From Spongilla lacustris (taxonomy: Eukaryota > Porifera > Demospongiae > Spongillida > Spongillidae), in contig OX442416.1 of NCBI GenBank assembly GCA_949361645.1, positions 13,377,540-13,441,539 on the forward strand: a stretch of 64,000 nt of DNA. Direction: 5' to 3'. How positions within the stretch are numbered: position 1 is the first letter of the stretch; every line of letters starts with the position of its first letter. Position numbers and translations under genes: made by a program. The notes beneath the pieces are model-generated. The model was not told the origin of the DNA. It saw nothing but the letters and a program-made list of their open reading frames with translations, and did not search any database. Positions 1 to 11,599 of this stretch are shown here, in pieces.

Positions 1-164
1 ATTAAAGTTGACTCGTTTTTAAACGTATTCAACGCCTAATTAAGACTAATGATCAAAATGGCGACGTCACCAATCCACTTGTGTTAGCGAGCCCGTTTTC
101 TACGCTACGTGACGTTTTACCGACATCTGGTTGAGCGAATTCGATAGAACAACGACCTCACGAT

Positions 165-375
165 AGACTCTGGAAATTCCAAGTGCTGTGACGAAAAATT
201 TGGTCCGGGGCAAAAATCGGTCCGGCCGCCGGTGTCACTGGAAAATCTGTCGCCCGGAAATTGTGTCGCGGCCACAGTAAGGAAATTATGTCGCTCACAA
301 TTAACGTAGCGACCGTATATCCTAAGAAAATTTAGTCGCCAGGAAATACTGTCGCGCGTATGCTCGATATCATTC
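165..375. repeat. Left terminal inverted repeat of Ginger-like element A
   Basis: This stretch reappears as its reverse complement at about 4740-4975. Both copies share the blocks GTCGCCCGGAAATTGTGTCGC, split as GTCGCCCGGAAATT and GTGTCGC, then AGGAAATTATGTCGCTCAC (TGAC in the other copy), GGATATACGGTC and TCGCCAGGAAAT. The unit TGTCGCC(C/A)GGAAAT recurs several times in each arm, as expected of clustered transposase-binding sites. The outer part carries GGTCCGG-rich sequence also found at 17100-17260. The integrase-OTU gene lies between the arms. That they are this transposon's termini is inference; I could not fix an outermost base or a target-site duplication. Confidence 0.6.
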
Positions 376-459
376 TGCATGTACACGTTTTCGAGGTGTC
401 ATGGATCAGTCCGAATATGACATACTACTAGCATTTTGCTGTAATCGAACATATCCTCC

Positions 460-3270
460 TCTTTAGAAAGAGACTGACTGTCTTCGGAGGAGAGCAAAGA
501 GGTTTGTCGTGAAGGAAGGAGTTCTTTTTTATCGCGATAATGAAGGTGGAGAGTTTCAGGTGATTTAAAAAATACCTTGAGTTACACTGTAACGGATTAG
601 TAATGTTGTAGGTTGTGACCGAGAAGGATAGACAAAACGTTCTTGAAGGATGTCATTGCGCTGAACTTGGTGGTGGTCACTTTGGACGAGATAAGATGCT
701 TTTCAAAATAGCGGAGAGGTTTTATTGGCGTGGAATGGTAGATGACGTGAAGGAATTTTGCAAGACGTTTGACAAGTGCCAAAGAGCAAACAGGTATAGT
801 TATGTACTGATCGATGCTATTCTATGCATGTCTTATGCATTTCTTCTTTCCGCACTGTGTATAGGAAATTTGACAAGACTTCTGCAGAGCTCCGCCCAAT
901 TCCCGTCAAGGGAGAAGTATGGCACAACATAGGTGTACATGTGTAGATCTGATTGGTCCTTTACCAGAAACACTACGAAAGAATAAGTATATAATGACTG
1001 TCTCTTGTCTATTTTCTAAGTGGCCTGAAGCAATAGCTCTACCTGATAAGACTGCTATTGGAGTTGCTGAATTTCTGTTCCACTGTTTTACCAGACACGG
1101 ATGTTGCAAGGTTAAGATAACAGATCAAGGACGAGAATTTGTTAACAAGGTACCTTATAAGCAGCCACATTTATAATTACATGTACATGTATGTTAAAAT
1201 GGAATTGTTATTTTTCTAAGGTTAATGATGAATTGTGCAGATTCACTGGAGTAAAGTGTAACCTGACAAGTGCATATCTACCTCAGAGCAATGGTTTGGA
1301 TGAGCGGTTCAACCAAACACTTCAGCGTCAGTTAATGAAGTTTGCTGATTCAGAGCAAACAAATTGGGATCAGTATCTCGATGCTATACTGTTTTCATAT
1401 CGCATTTCTATTCAGGATTCAACCAAGTATTCACCCTTTTTTTTGGTGTATGGCAGACATCCTCATTTGTCCATTGAATTCAATATGAGACCAAACTCAT
1501 ATCCAAAATTGTATGAGACAGACAGCAATCTTGAAAGAAATATTGAGGTATTTAAAAAAAAATTCCATTAAATGCTATTACTTGTACATATTGACATACA
1601 GGCAATGATAAATGTGCAACAATAGGCTCTACAAAATATTCAGAAAGCTCAGTGCAGGCAGAAGGTATACTATGCTGAGGCACACAACATTGATAATATA
1701 AAGTGGGAGCTGTTGTGCTACTAAGAAATAGCAAGAAAGTAACCAAAAAGGGTTCTAAAATGGAACCAAACTGGATAGGACCTTATGTTTATCATGTGGT
1801 CCTTTCTAAAGGAACATGTACACTCTCACAGGTGAAGAAACCTCACAAAGTTTTGGCTCAAAAGTTCAATATATCACGGCCGAAACTATACCATCAGAAT
1901 GGTTTGTTGAAAACGTTTGTATTTTGTGCATTCAAATCTTATTTTACACAGTACCAAAAACTGAGTTGAACAAGATCATGCAGTAAATCACCAGATTTTA
2001 AGACAGATCTCACTTCCAAAGCATCTGTAGATGCAAAAGACAGGTCCCTTTGCTCAAGTTGTCAGGGAAGACTGTAACTACAAGAGCAGTGTCCTCGAAG
2101 AACAGCTTTATTCTCCAAGCCTTATTCGTCCATGGAGATCTGGTGCTTGCATAATGCATTATGAAGCCAAAGAGGATGATCAAGACTTTAATGTACGTGT
2201 AAGTCCTTAATCACTGTGATTGTAACAAAGCAAAAGATTTACATGCATATATTTTTTTATAAAACAGGATGCAGTGTTTGATATGCAACACGGAGAGTTT
2301 GCATGCGTTGAGCAAAGACATCAATGTGGCCTTATAGATAGACTACTGTACCTTCTATGGTGAGTGTCTGTTAAATGGAGTGCTTGGAGGAAATTTTGTC
2401 ATCATAAATGAAGACTTGCAAGGTGAGTTTGAAGAATTTATAGCTAAGAAAGATCCAATGCACGATTGGAACAACACACACATTGGTAAAAGGAGTTGAA
2501 TTACTTAAATTGTGGCTCAAATCTATCAATGCTAACTTGAAGCCTGTCGATGTCCTTGGAAACACCTATTTTCTGATGAGTTCATCTGATCAGGATGATA
2601 TATGCCAATGGGCGACTAAAAAGAGAGCAATTTTCCTTAGATGTATTATTAGAACAATGGGCAAGTTTACCATGTCAGATAGTAGAAGAACAACATATAA
2701 ACATGATAAACTATATCCACCTTGCAACATTTGGCAAAGAGAGATATATGTGCTTCACTAGGATTGACATTTGTCCATGGAAATCATTCACATGTGCAGC
2801 AGCCTATAATGATCAATGTGTCACATCATCCTGCTGCAACAACTAGAATTGCAACTGATGGAAACTGCTTCTTTAGAAGTATGTCACTTGTTATAACAGG
2901 ATCTCAAGAGTTTTATCAAGAACTGCGTCTTCTTATAACCACACATACGATTCTTAAATCTAAAAATTCTGTGTTTTCCTCTCTGGTATCCTCCTATGGA
3001 AGCATGGAACAGTATATGAAGCAATCAAGGATGCAGAGTCTGGGTGTTTGGGCCACTGAAGTGGAGATAATTGCAGCAGCTTCTTTGTTAAATGCAACCA
3101 TCTATGTATATGCCCAATGTGGAGATTCATGTAAGTGGCTGAAGCATGCAGCAGATGAAGCTAGCAGTGGATGGCACCAAGATGAATGCATATACATGAC
3201 AAATCTCAATCAGCATTTTGAAACAGTTAAAAAGATGTTTTGTACATTCACCTGCATTTTAATGATGTGA
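460..3270 (+). pseudogene. Ginger-like integrase transposase with OTU protease (element A)
   Basis: This is a DDE integrase-type transposase in small exons. Readable pieces are: 460-559 (pre-integrase, ends before a GT); 612-793 (H2C2 zinc-binding domain, with YWRGM then CKTFDKCQ); 865-1149 and 1221-1547 (core, with VDLIG, TDQGREF and NGLDERFNQ giving the three acidic residues), separated by a roughly 70-bp intron; 1602-1910 (GPY/F-like NWIGPYVY); and about 2820-3270 (OTU cysteine protease, DGNCFFR with catalytic Asp/Cys and a C-terminal NQHF His). An 8-bp insertion breaks the frame near 930-940, and an in-frame TAG lies near 1623. Integrase plus OTU is a layout known for Ginger1-type DNA transposons. 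A Ty3-type retroelement is the alternative, but no RT, RNase H or LTR is seen here, and inverted repeats flank the gene. It is non-functional as it stands. Confidence 0.75.
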
Positions 3271-3329
3271 TATTCATTATAAACTTGCATTCCATTTGAA
3301 ACTACGAAATTTCTATAGCGTAGCGGATG

Positions 3330-4572
3330 TAGGGTGTGTAACCTCCCCTGAATAATGAAAATCGATTTTTCCGAATACTTTAAAAACACTAATCGATTTT
3401 TCAGGTTTTTCTGGATCCGAAAATCGATTTTTCCGAATACTTGAAAAATGTAAATCGATTTTTCCGAATAGTTTTGACAATTTGCCAGCCGAATACCTAG
3501 GTTATTTAGGTTTTCTGCTCATTGAGCCACCTAAATGTACACATCACACCAGAGACCCTCCTGCAGCTACCCACATCACACCAGATACCACAAACACACT
3601 TACCCCTATCACACCAGATGCCCTCAGCACACAAACACACCTACCCCCATCACACCAGCAGATGCCCTCATGAGGCACACAACCATAGCTACCTTCATCA
3701 CACCAGACACCCTACTACAACTAACCACATTACACCAGATCAGTACCCTCAGCATGCATCCACAGCTACCCACATCACACCAGATGCACTCAGCACACAA
3801 CCACAGCTACCTACATAGGCCTAAATCGCTTGGCCTAACCACATGTACTAAGTTAGCGTGGCCACGCTGAGCTTTACTAGTACCTACAGTCTACAGATGT
3901 ACACATCGCACTTGATGCCAACAGAATAGAACCACAGATGACGTTTACGCACCACCAGCCATGCAGCCTCCATTTCACCATCGCGAGTTTTGAAAATACT
4001 AGTATCTAAGTAGGCCTAAGTATACGATCGTGGCAATATCAGCTCAGAGAGATTGATGCAAGAAGCCAGCTGGTTCGAAATACACTAAGCGAACTGACTT
4101 TGATTTGCAGCTGGAGCTGTCCGTCGTCATGACACGTGAAGAGGGAGATCTCTTTTGGCTACATCGTCATGTAGTTCGAATTACTGCCCGCAAAGATATT
4201 TTAAAAAGTATTAACGTTATTAATATCTATGCTGCCCGTAATACATGTATTTGATCTCGTCCCCACGTATATATTTATAGCAACAACAGTGACGTTTTAA
4301 CTTTAAATTAGAAGTAATTATTGTCGTACATGTAATATCGTAAACGCGTATCCGGATATCGTCATAAAAATGTATTCGAATAATGGGCGAATTGTCGATG
4401 CGGACGACGAATACCTAAGTACCTCCGAATGGAGATTCACAAACCGGTTATTTCGAATAGAACAAATCCAATAATCGATTTTTCCGAGTAATGCTAAATT
4501 ACTATTCGAACGGATAGGTTTTTGCGAATATCCGAATAACTCGAATAACCTGATAACCGGTTACACACCCTA
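3330..4572. mobile_element. Non-autonomous hAT-type element (copy 1)
   Basis: Ends are TAGGGTGTGTAACC at 3330 and GGTTACACACCCTA at 4559-4572. They are flanked by a perfect 8-bp target-site duplication AGCGGATG (3322-3329 and 4573-4580). An 8-bp duplication with short inverted ends starting TAGGG is typical of hAT transposons. The subterminal region carries repeated AATCGATTTTTCCGAATA units, four on the left and weaker copies on the right, probably transposase sites. The interior has a roughly 25-bp minisatellite (CACATCACACCAGATGC-like, 3540-3815). No transposase is present, so it must be mobilised in trans. It sits inside element A and is therefore younger than it. Confidence 0.9.
3540..3815. 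repeat. Minisatellite inside hAT copy 1
   Basis: Degenerate tandem units of about 24-28 bp built on ACCCACATCACACCAGATGCCC, seen here as ACCCACATCACACC plus AGATGCCC. A shorter array in opposite orientation occurs in the second copy of the same element (5480-5660), so the array travels with the element. Reading frames stay open across it by chance. Confidence 0.8.
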
Positions 4573-4739
4573 AGCGGATGACCCAACGCGCTTGCAGCTT
4601 TATATTAGTCAGTTGTCATGGATTCGGTATTGCATAACTGCATGCATTAGAATATACGAGAGTATGCATTGCATTCAAAAGCACCCCCGTCATCACAGAT
4701 CGCATGCACGCCTTTGCCGAAAGTATATAAATTATCGAT

Positions 4740-4975
4740 CGCGAGTATGCGAGCGACAGTATTTCCTGGCGACAGAATTTCCTAAGGATATACGGTCACT
4801 ACATTAATTGTGAGTGACATAATTTCCTTAGAAAAAACTGTCGCCGCGACACAATTTCCGGGCGACAGAATTTCCTGTGACACCGGACCGCTTTTGGCGA
4901 CCAAAAGTGGTCCGGTCCGGCCGGACCGAAAATGACGCCAAAATTTGTCCGGGTAAACCAAAACTGGTCCGGGCA
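4740..4975. repeat. Right terminal inverted repeat of Ginger-like element A
   Basis: This is the reverse complement of 165-375, with the same TCGCC(A/C)GGAAAT units. Beyond them lies a small palindrome, TTTTGGCGACCAAAA (4893-4907), flanked by GGTCCGG. The same palindrome occurs at 17205-17219. The stretch 4581-4739, between hAT copy 1 and this arm, holds no gene I can see. Confidence 0.6.
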
Positions 4976-5292
4976 CATAACACCTTGAACATGTGGAGCA
5001 TTAACATTCTTTTTGAAAATGGCTGATTCAAGTGAAGTGGGAGATGCCTAAAGTGGGGACCTAGTAGAAGAAGCATATGTGAGTGCTTGGTAAGAAATGT
5101 GTACCGTGTGGGTGCAAGCGTAGCGCGCAAGCGGTGCATACGAAGAAAGGCTCAGAAATTTTGTTGTGAAAGGTGGAGAAATGTACTTTAAGAAGAAGAA
5201 GAAGAAGGGCAAGGTTTGCTCATTTTACTTTAGCTAATGCACACTACTGTGTCGTCCGCACGTCATGGGTTGAGCTTAATTATTTATAGATA

Positions 5293-5435
5293 ATGGAAAT
5301 ACGATTTGTTGGAGTTAAGAAAGAGCAGCGTCATATTCTGGAAGGCTTACCATGTGGATCCGATGTCCGGGCACATGGGAGTGAAGCGGACTTGGAACAG
5401 GATCAGCGAGCGGTTCATTTGGCCTGGAACACTAA
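5293..5435 (+). pseudogene. Integrase H2C2 zinc-binding fragment (start of element B)
   Basis: Reading from the ATG at 5293, with one frame change near 5350, gives an H-x3-H part (HVDPMSGHMG) followed by RISERFIWPG. This is the same domain as in element A (HCAELGGGHFG, ERFYWRG). The zinc domain's CxxC half and the first part of the catalytic core are absent; a second copy of the hAT MITE follows directly. I read it as the 5' end of the gene that continues at 6142. Confidence 0.65.
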
Positions 5436-5872
5436 CTTAGATCAGGACACGCCCATCTAGGCCAAGCGATTTAGGCCTACGTAGGTAGCTGTGGTTGTGT
5501 GATGAGCGCATCGGTGTGATGTGGGTAGCTGTGGATGCATGCTGTACTGATCTGGTGTAATGTGGGTAGTTGTAGGAGGGTGTCTGGTGTGATGGGTGTA
5601 TGCTGAGGGCATCTGGTGTTATGGGGTAGCTGTAGGAGGGTATCTGGTGTGATATGTACATTTAGGTGGCTCAGTGAGCAGAAAACCTGCATAACCTAGG
5701 TATTCGGCTGGCAAAATGTCAAAACCTATTCGGAAAAATCGATTTTCTTTATTCAAGTATTCGGAAAAATCGATTTTCAGATCCAGAAAAACCTGAAAAA
5801 TCGATTAGTGTTTTAAAAGTATTCGGAAAAATCGATTTTCTTATTCAGGGGAAGTATACACGCTACATCCAC
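5430..5872. mobile_element. hAT-type element copy 2, truncated, inverted
   Basis: This is the reverse complement of the left third of copy 1. It has the same AGGCCAAGCGATTTAGGCCT block, the same minisatellite, and the same run of TATTCGGAAAAATCGATTTT units, ending near 5872 at the equivalent of TAGGGTGTGTAACC (here degenerate, GTATACACGCTA). The other end is missing, so it is a partial copy. With copy 1 it forms two arms of roughly 430-500 bp, facing each other across about 1.6 kb. Confidence 0.8.
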
Positions 5873-6612
5873 AGGTCTGTAATACATTGTATGACTGCAT
5901 TCATTTTCTCCATGCTACAATAAATTATTGCGTATGTTAAGTAGTAGTGAAGCCATTTTTGAAGTTAAATCCAATTATTACTTGTAGGAATGAGAAGGAA
6001 TGTTTAAGGAACAACACAGTAGATTTTATGTTTTGTTGTCTCAAAACTAAAAAGGAAGACAGACCTTTTCCATATAAAATAAGGGTTAATGGACTCCTAT
6101 AATGGTTGAACTCCATTAAGATTATGCTTTTATTCATTTCATAGGCCAATGGTCTTGTTGAAAGACTTAACCAGACCTTGCAAAATATGGTTGTCAAATT
6201 TTGCAACGTGAAGAAAACCAATTGGGATGATTTTCTGAATACCTGTGATTTTGCATACAACACTTCTTGCCATGAAAGCACACTTTATACGCTGTTTGAG
6301 ATTATGTTTGGGAGAAAGGCAATTCTACCAATTGATTTCCAAATGCATGTAAACATAGCAAAGAGAGTTGAGGAACCTTTTAACCCAAAACCTTCTGACA
6401 TTGAACGAATAACCGATGAAAGAATAAAGGTTCTGAAACAAGCTAAAGCAAATATTCAATTGGCACAAAGAAGCAGAAGCTAGAATATGGCCGGAAACAT
6501 GCTAACCCAAAAGCCTGTGAATTAGATGCAAAAGTCCTAAAAAAGGATTTCAAAAAAGAAAAAAGGAATAGAGGAAGATTGGACTACAAGTATGCTGCTG
6601 GGCCCATTAAAA

Positions 6613-6660
6613 ATAAGGGTTAATGTTCAACCATTATAGGAGTCCATTAACCCTTATTTA
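6613..6660. repeat. Short palindromic insertion in the GPY/F region
   Basis: AATAAGGGTTAATG at the left and CATTAACCCTTATT at the right form inverted ends around about 20 bp of unique sequence. The insertion interrupts the GPY/F reading frame of element B. A reverse-complement relative lies at 6077-6113 (ATAAGGGTTAATGGACTCC). Both may derive from one tiny inverted-repeat unit or from a local inversion. Confidence 0.6.
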
Positions 6661-7755
6661 AAAGTGTCTTGGAAAAGGTTTGTACTCACTTCAGTCAATT
6701 GAAAACCCTAAGGTAGTCATAAAAAGCGTAAATAGTGTCCATATCAAACCATATCTTACCCCACACAGTAGTTTTGGTACACATTCAAGCTCAAACTCAT
6801 CCAGTTACACACCACCAGTATATAAATCAGTTCTTCATAATAATATTGAAGTTGTACTTTCCAGTGTGATTCATTCCACAAAGTTGAAAGTTGCTATCAC
6901 AAAGGATAAATGTCATTTGAAGAGCACTGATAAGAGCTGCATGGAAAAACTGGAAGTGATTCCTAATGAAGAAAGTAAGTGATTATGATTATATTCAATC
7001 TTATTAAAATTCTGCATTTGTTTATTTCCACAGAACAAAAGAAATCTCAAGGGTTACAAGTTTGGATACCACCACTGAACCTACTAGCTGAAGACAACCA
7101 GGCCATTCAATAGGGAAAATGGTTATTGGATCGTGTTATAAATGCTGCACAGGAACTACCTAAATCCATAAATACTTCCATTCTACAAAGTGCCTTGTTG
7201 GCACAAAACTTGCAATTCACAATTGAAAAAGAAAGATTTGTACAAATTGTACATGTTTCGGCGAATTACTGGATTACAATAGCAAATAATGGATGCACAG
7301 GTGGAGAGATAATGGTTTATGATAGCTTGGGACATTCAGATTTTCCAGAGGAGATTAAACAGCAAATTGCTGCATTGATTTTTTCCTCAGTCAATAAGAT
7401 CACACTGACATTTCAGGCTGTTCAACGGCAACAAGATTGCAGTAGTTGTGGCCTATTTGCTGTTGCTTTTGCTACATCTCTTTGTTTTGGATCTGATCCA
7501 AGTACAGTACCGCTCACGAGAAAGGTAACAAAACTCGCGAGACGCTCGCGCGACACACGCGAGCGTCTCGCGGGGGATTGCCTTAATGTGATCGCTCGAG
7601 AGGGCTCTCGAGCACTCGAGAGTCTAATATCGGTACTCGCGAGGCAATACAACTCGAGAGTAGTGCCCCGCGAGCTAAGCAGCTTTGCTCGCGAGGGAGC
7701 CATCTCGATATGCATGCCAGTCTCATATTACCCGGCCTGTGGCTATCCTCGCTGA

Positions 7756-8780
7756 AAGTTTGCATATGTATATAGGAAAGACCCAGGCTGCAAGCTGAAA
7801 ACTAGGCATTACTAGCGGTAAGTCGAAAGGCAATTTATGAGTGGCTTAAAAAGTTCAAGACTGCCACAACATGCACAGGATCCGAAGCAAGTTAACGGCA
7901 AAACGGCCATTCAAGTCGTTTGTCCAATGAACAATACATGTAAGCTTATATTGACAAGGCGATGACATGCAACGAATGATGAACTAACTTCTAAAATGTT
8001 CAAAGAGATGCTGGTCAGTTAAAAGAGTGGCCCAACCGTTTACGTATTTCGCTTTCAATGGTGAAGCCAGCAAGAAAGCATCTCACATGGTTGGACGCTA
8101 TCTAAACCCATGTACTGCCAAATAATAAATTAGAGGACAATGAACGGTTGAGGACGCAGAGATCGATTACCACAGTAGGCTGCAGTGCTTTTGTGAAGAT
8201 TGGTCAGCTTAGAAAACTAAAACCACGACCTCAACATCCTCATAAAGGGTTGGTATTTTAAAACGTTAGAAATACATGCATGAAATAACACATTATTACC
8301 GTATACGTGTACTTAAACATTATTTGCAAAAAGACGTTATTTTTATGAATCCCGCATAGTAAGTAGCTAACAAAAAGTCCTGTACTTTGGTTGCTAAAGG
8401 ATCTCAGTTGTAGCTAAATCCAACATACATGTACGCATGTCACGCGACGCAATTACGTTATTAATAAAATTGCTCGAAGTTCAAATTTATGATACTCGGC
8501 TTCGAGCTAGAACCCTCCGTTTTGCGTAAGTTGTCAAGTGAATGCGTATACGTTGTTTGGTTTGCTATAGGGTGCTCTGGTTGTGAAACAAAAGGCAATT
8601 TGTCGTGTTGGTGTGGCCTACATTGCGCATGTGCGGAGGATAAAAAAGGTCTTGTAGGTGTTCTAGTTTGGCATCTTCGCGTTTTGGCGAAAACGTTCCC
8701 GGTACCACGTTGCCGCCAATAAGCGAAGGTCGGGCTACGCCCAACCAGCTTTTGCAAGAGAGTGTGAGGGTTTTTAGCAA
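7756..8780. other. No gene seen
   Basis: Inside the 9-kb element. The only notable unit is 8713-8748, a copy of the sequence GAAGGTCGGGCTACGCCCAA, also found as a palindrome at 35212-35272. Confidence 0.6.
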
Positions 8781-9960
8781 CTTAACCATCAAAAGAGCCC
8801 AGCAGGTGTGGTTTTTTTTTTAAAAGAGCTTGATGGGTTAATCAACATAGCTGCAAAAGGAGCCCTGTGGGTTTGGTCTTTTAAGAGTGTGAAGGGTTAA
8901 TCAAAAAGTGCCCTGTGGGTGTGGTCTTTGTACGAGTGTGAAGGGTTAATCAATTTAGCCGCCCTGTGGGTCTGGTCTTTGTAAAAGTGTGAAGGGTTAA
9001 TCGGCAAAGTGCCCTGTGGGTGTGGTCTTTGTAAGAGTGTGAAGGGTTAATCAACTTAACCGCGTCCTGTTGTGTGGTCTATGTAAGAGAGTGAAGGGTT
9101 AATCAAATTAGCCGCAAAAAAGTGCCCTGTGGGTGTGGTCTTTGTAGGGTTAAACATTAGCCGCAAAATAAGTCCTGTGTGTGTGGTCTATGTAAGAGTG
9201 TGAAGGGTTAATGAACATTTCTACAAAAAGTGCCCTCTTTGAAGGGTTAATCAACTTTGCTGCGTGATCTTTGTAAGAGTGTGAAGGGTTAATCGACTTA
9301 GCGGCAAATAGTGCCCTCTTTGAAGGGGGTTAAACAATTAGCTGCAAAAATTGTCCTGTGGGTGTGGTCATTGTAAGAGTGTGAAGAGTTAATCGGCTTA
9401 GCCGCAAAAAGTGCCCTGTGGGTGTGGTCTTTGTAAGAGTGAAGGGTTAATGAACATTTCTGCAAAAAGTGCCCTCTTTGATGGGGTTAATCAACTTTTC
9501 TGCGTGATCTTTGTAAGAGTGTGAAGGTTAATCGACTTAGCGGCAAATAGTGCCCTCTTTGAAGGGTTAAACAATTAGCTGCAAAAATTGTCCTGTGGGT
9601 GTGGTCATTGTAAGAGTGTGAAGAGTTAATTGGCTCAGCCGCTAAAAGTGCCCTGTGGGTGTGGTCTTTGTAAGAGTGTGAAGGGTTAATCGGCTTAGCT
9701 GCAAATAGTGCCCTCTTTGAAGGGTTAAACAATTAGCCGCAAAAAATGTCCTGTGGGTGTGGTCTATGTAAGAGTGTGAAGGGTTAATGAACTTTTCTGC
9801 AAAAGTGCCCTTTGAAGTGCCCTGTGGGTGTGGTCATTGCAAGAGTGTGAAGGGTTAATCAGCTTAGCCGCAAAGTGCCCTGTGGGTGTGGTCTTTGTAA
9901 GAGTGTAAAGGGTTAAGGAACTTTAGCTGAGCTTGGTGTACTGTTTAGTAGTGTCAGGGG
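8780..9960. repeat. Minisatellite, ~60-bp unit
   Basis: About 18-20 degenerate units built from GCCCTGTGGGTGTGGTCTTT, GTAAGAGTGTGAAGGGTTAA and TCAACTTAGCCGCAAAAAGT. Some units lack the first block, and the order of sub-blocks varies, so the array grew by unequal exchange of composite units. No long open frame crosses it. Confidence 0.95.
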
Positions 9961-10249
9961 TTAAGGAACATACATGTAAAGGAAACCATATATGGCAATG
10001 ACATGTCAGGTCAACATGTTCAGAAGCCTTACGAATTATCTCCCTATAACTCCACACATGTATTTGCAGGTTTGGACTGGTCATGTCTAATGTTTCAGTT
10101 TGAGCTCACTCTGCGAGTGTGGTCTTAGGTTGAGAGTGTACTGGGTTATTGGAAATATGTTCTAAGGTACATGTACAAGGAGATCTTCCACTGAGAGGTT
10201 TATTAACTTCACAGGTGGTCATTTTGTTCTTAATCCCTTTTATCCATCA

Positions 10250-11436
10250 GTCCACACACACTTATGCACACACACATGCACACACACATGCACACACATG
10301 CACACACACATGCACACACACACGCATCACACACACACACTTTGAGCTGGTATCTTAACACTTGGCACACATTGTATTATTTCACACAGCGTTAACTTTA
10401 CAGTTTACAGCTATAATCCTGGGGTTGTGGCCAATAACTTAGAGAGATGGCATGTAGTAAGTAGGCTTCTAGAGATCCAGAATAAAATTTTGTTAATGGA
10501 CATTGTGTTAATACCATATTCATATGTGCAGCTATGTACATATGTGGTTGTGTATTAGTTTTGCAGCTGCCCTTGTACATCTTTATCTGATTCAAAATAT
10601 GGTACAGTCTCAACTGGGAGGTATAAATGGTGTATAGATGTAAAAGCTTACAGTAAGCTAATGTACTGACTGGCCCTGTGTGATAATACAATGATGTGGC
10701 ATACTTATTATGATGTGTTGACACCCATGCCACTTTTCTCCCTACCACCCCTTTTTGCACCATACACACGGTGCTTCACACCACACACACATGCACACAC
10801 ACATACACACACATGCACACACACACCCTTGGCACACAATGTATTATTTCCCAGTGACTGTACAGTTTACAGCTACATGTATAATGTAGCCTGAGGTTTT
10901 GGCCAATGACTTAGAGAGATTAACTGCCTGTAGCCAGGACATTTAGTAAGTAGGCTTGCCAGAATAAAATTGTGTTACATGCTCCGTTACATGTAATGTT
11001 TTTCCAGGATGTTGCCATATTCATATTTGTGCCTATGTACACATATGTGGTTTTTAATGCAGCTGCACATGTACATTGACTTTTATCTGTGGTACAGTCT
11101 CAACTGGGAGGTATAAATGGTGTATCTGCTTTGCTAGGAGATGTAAAAACTGACTGGCCCATGCACTCCAAAATTGTATTGTATTATGGCTAGACAGTGG
11201 TATGCAGTTTAAAAGTACATGTACTGCAGGATGTGTAAAATCTCTCAATCTCAAGGAGGGGGGGGGGGGGGGGGGGGAAGCCCAACGATGTTACCCCTCC
11301 AGGCCTCACTACCACTCTCACTGGCCCTGTACATCTAGGTGGGGGTGTAATACAATGATGTGGCATACTTATTATGATGTGTTGACACCCATGCCACTTT
11401 TCTCCCTACCACCCCTTTCTGCGCCCCTTTCTTGCC

Positions 11437-11517
<81 letters not shown>

Positions 11518-11520
11518 GGG
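10250..11520. repeat. Tandem segmental duplication with CA microsatellites
   Basis: A composite unit of about 480-660 bp occurs almost three times. It contains a CA tract (10255-10340, 10775-10827, 11438-11516), TGTATTATTTC..ACAGTTTACAGCTA, TTGGCCAATGACTTAGAGAGA, GTCTCAACTGGGAGGTATAAA and GATGTGGCATACTTATTATG. Copies start near 10345, 10835 and (partial) 11350. The last CA tract is the longest. No coding sequence is supported. Confidence 0.85.
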
Positions 11521-11599
11521 AAAGGTTTCCTATTGTACCTGTGTGTTTTAGCTGTACCTTTATCAGATGTAAGATGCAGAGTTCTACATATAGATTAAA

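Noticed and set aside
460..3270. Element A as a Ty3 LTR retrotransposon
   Set aside because: No reverse transcriptase, RNase H, protease or LTR is seen. The gene has introns and is flanked by inverted, not direct, repeats, which fits a Ginger-type DNA transposon better.
8461..8792. Overlapping ORFs on both strands near 8.5-8.8 kb
   Set aside because: No motifs. They overlap the dispersed AGTTGGGCGTAGCCC repeat arm and run into the minisatellite.
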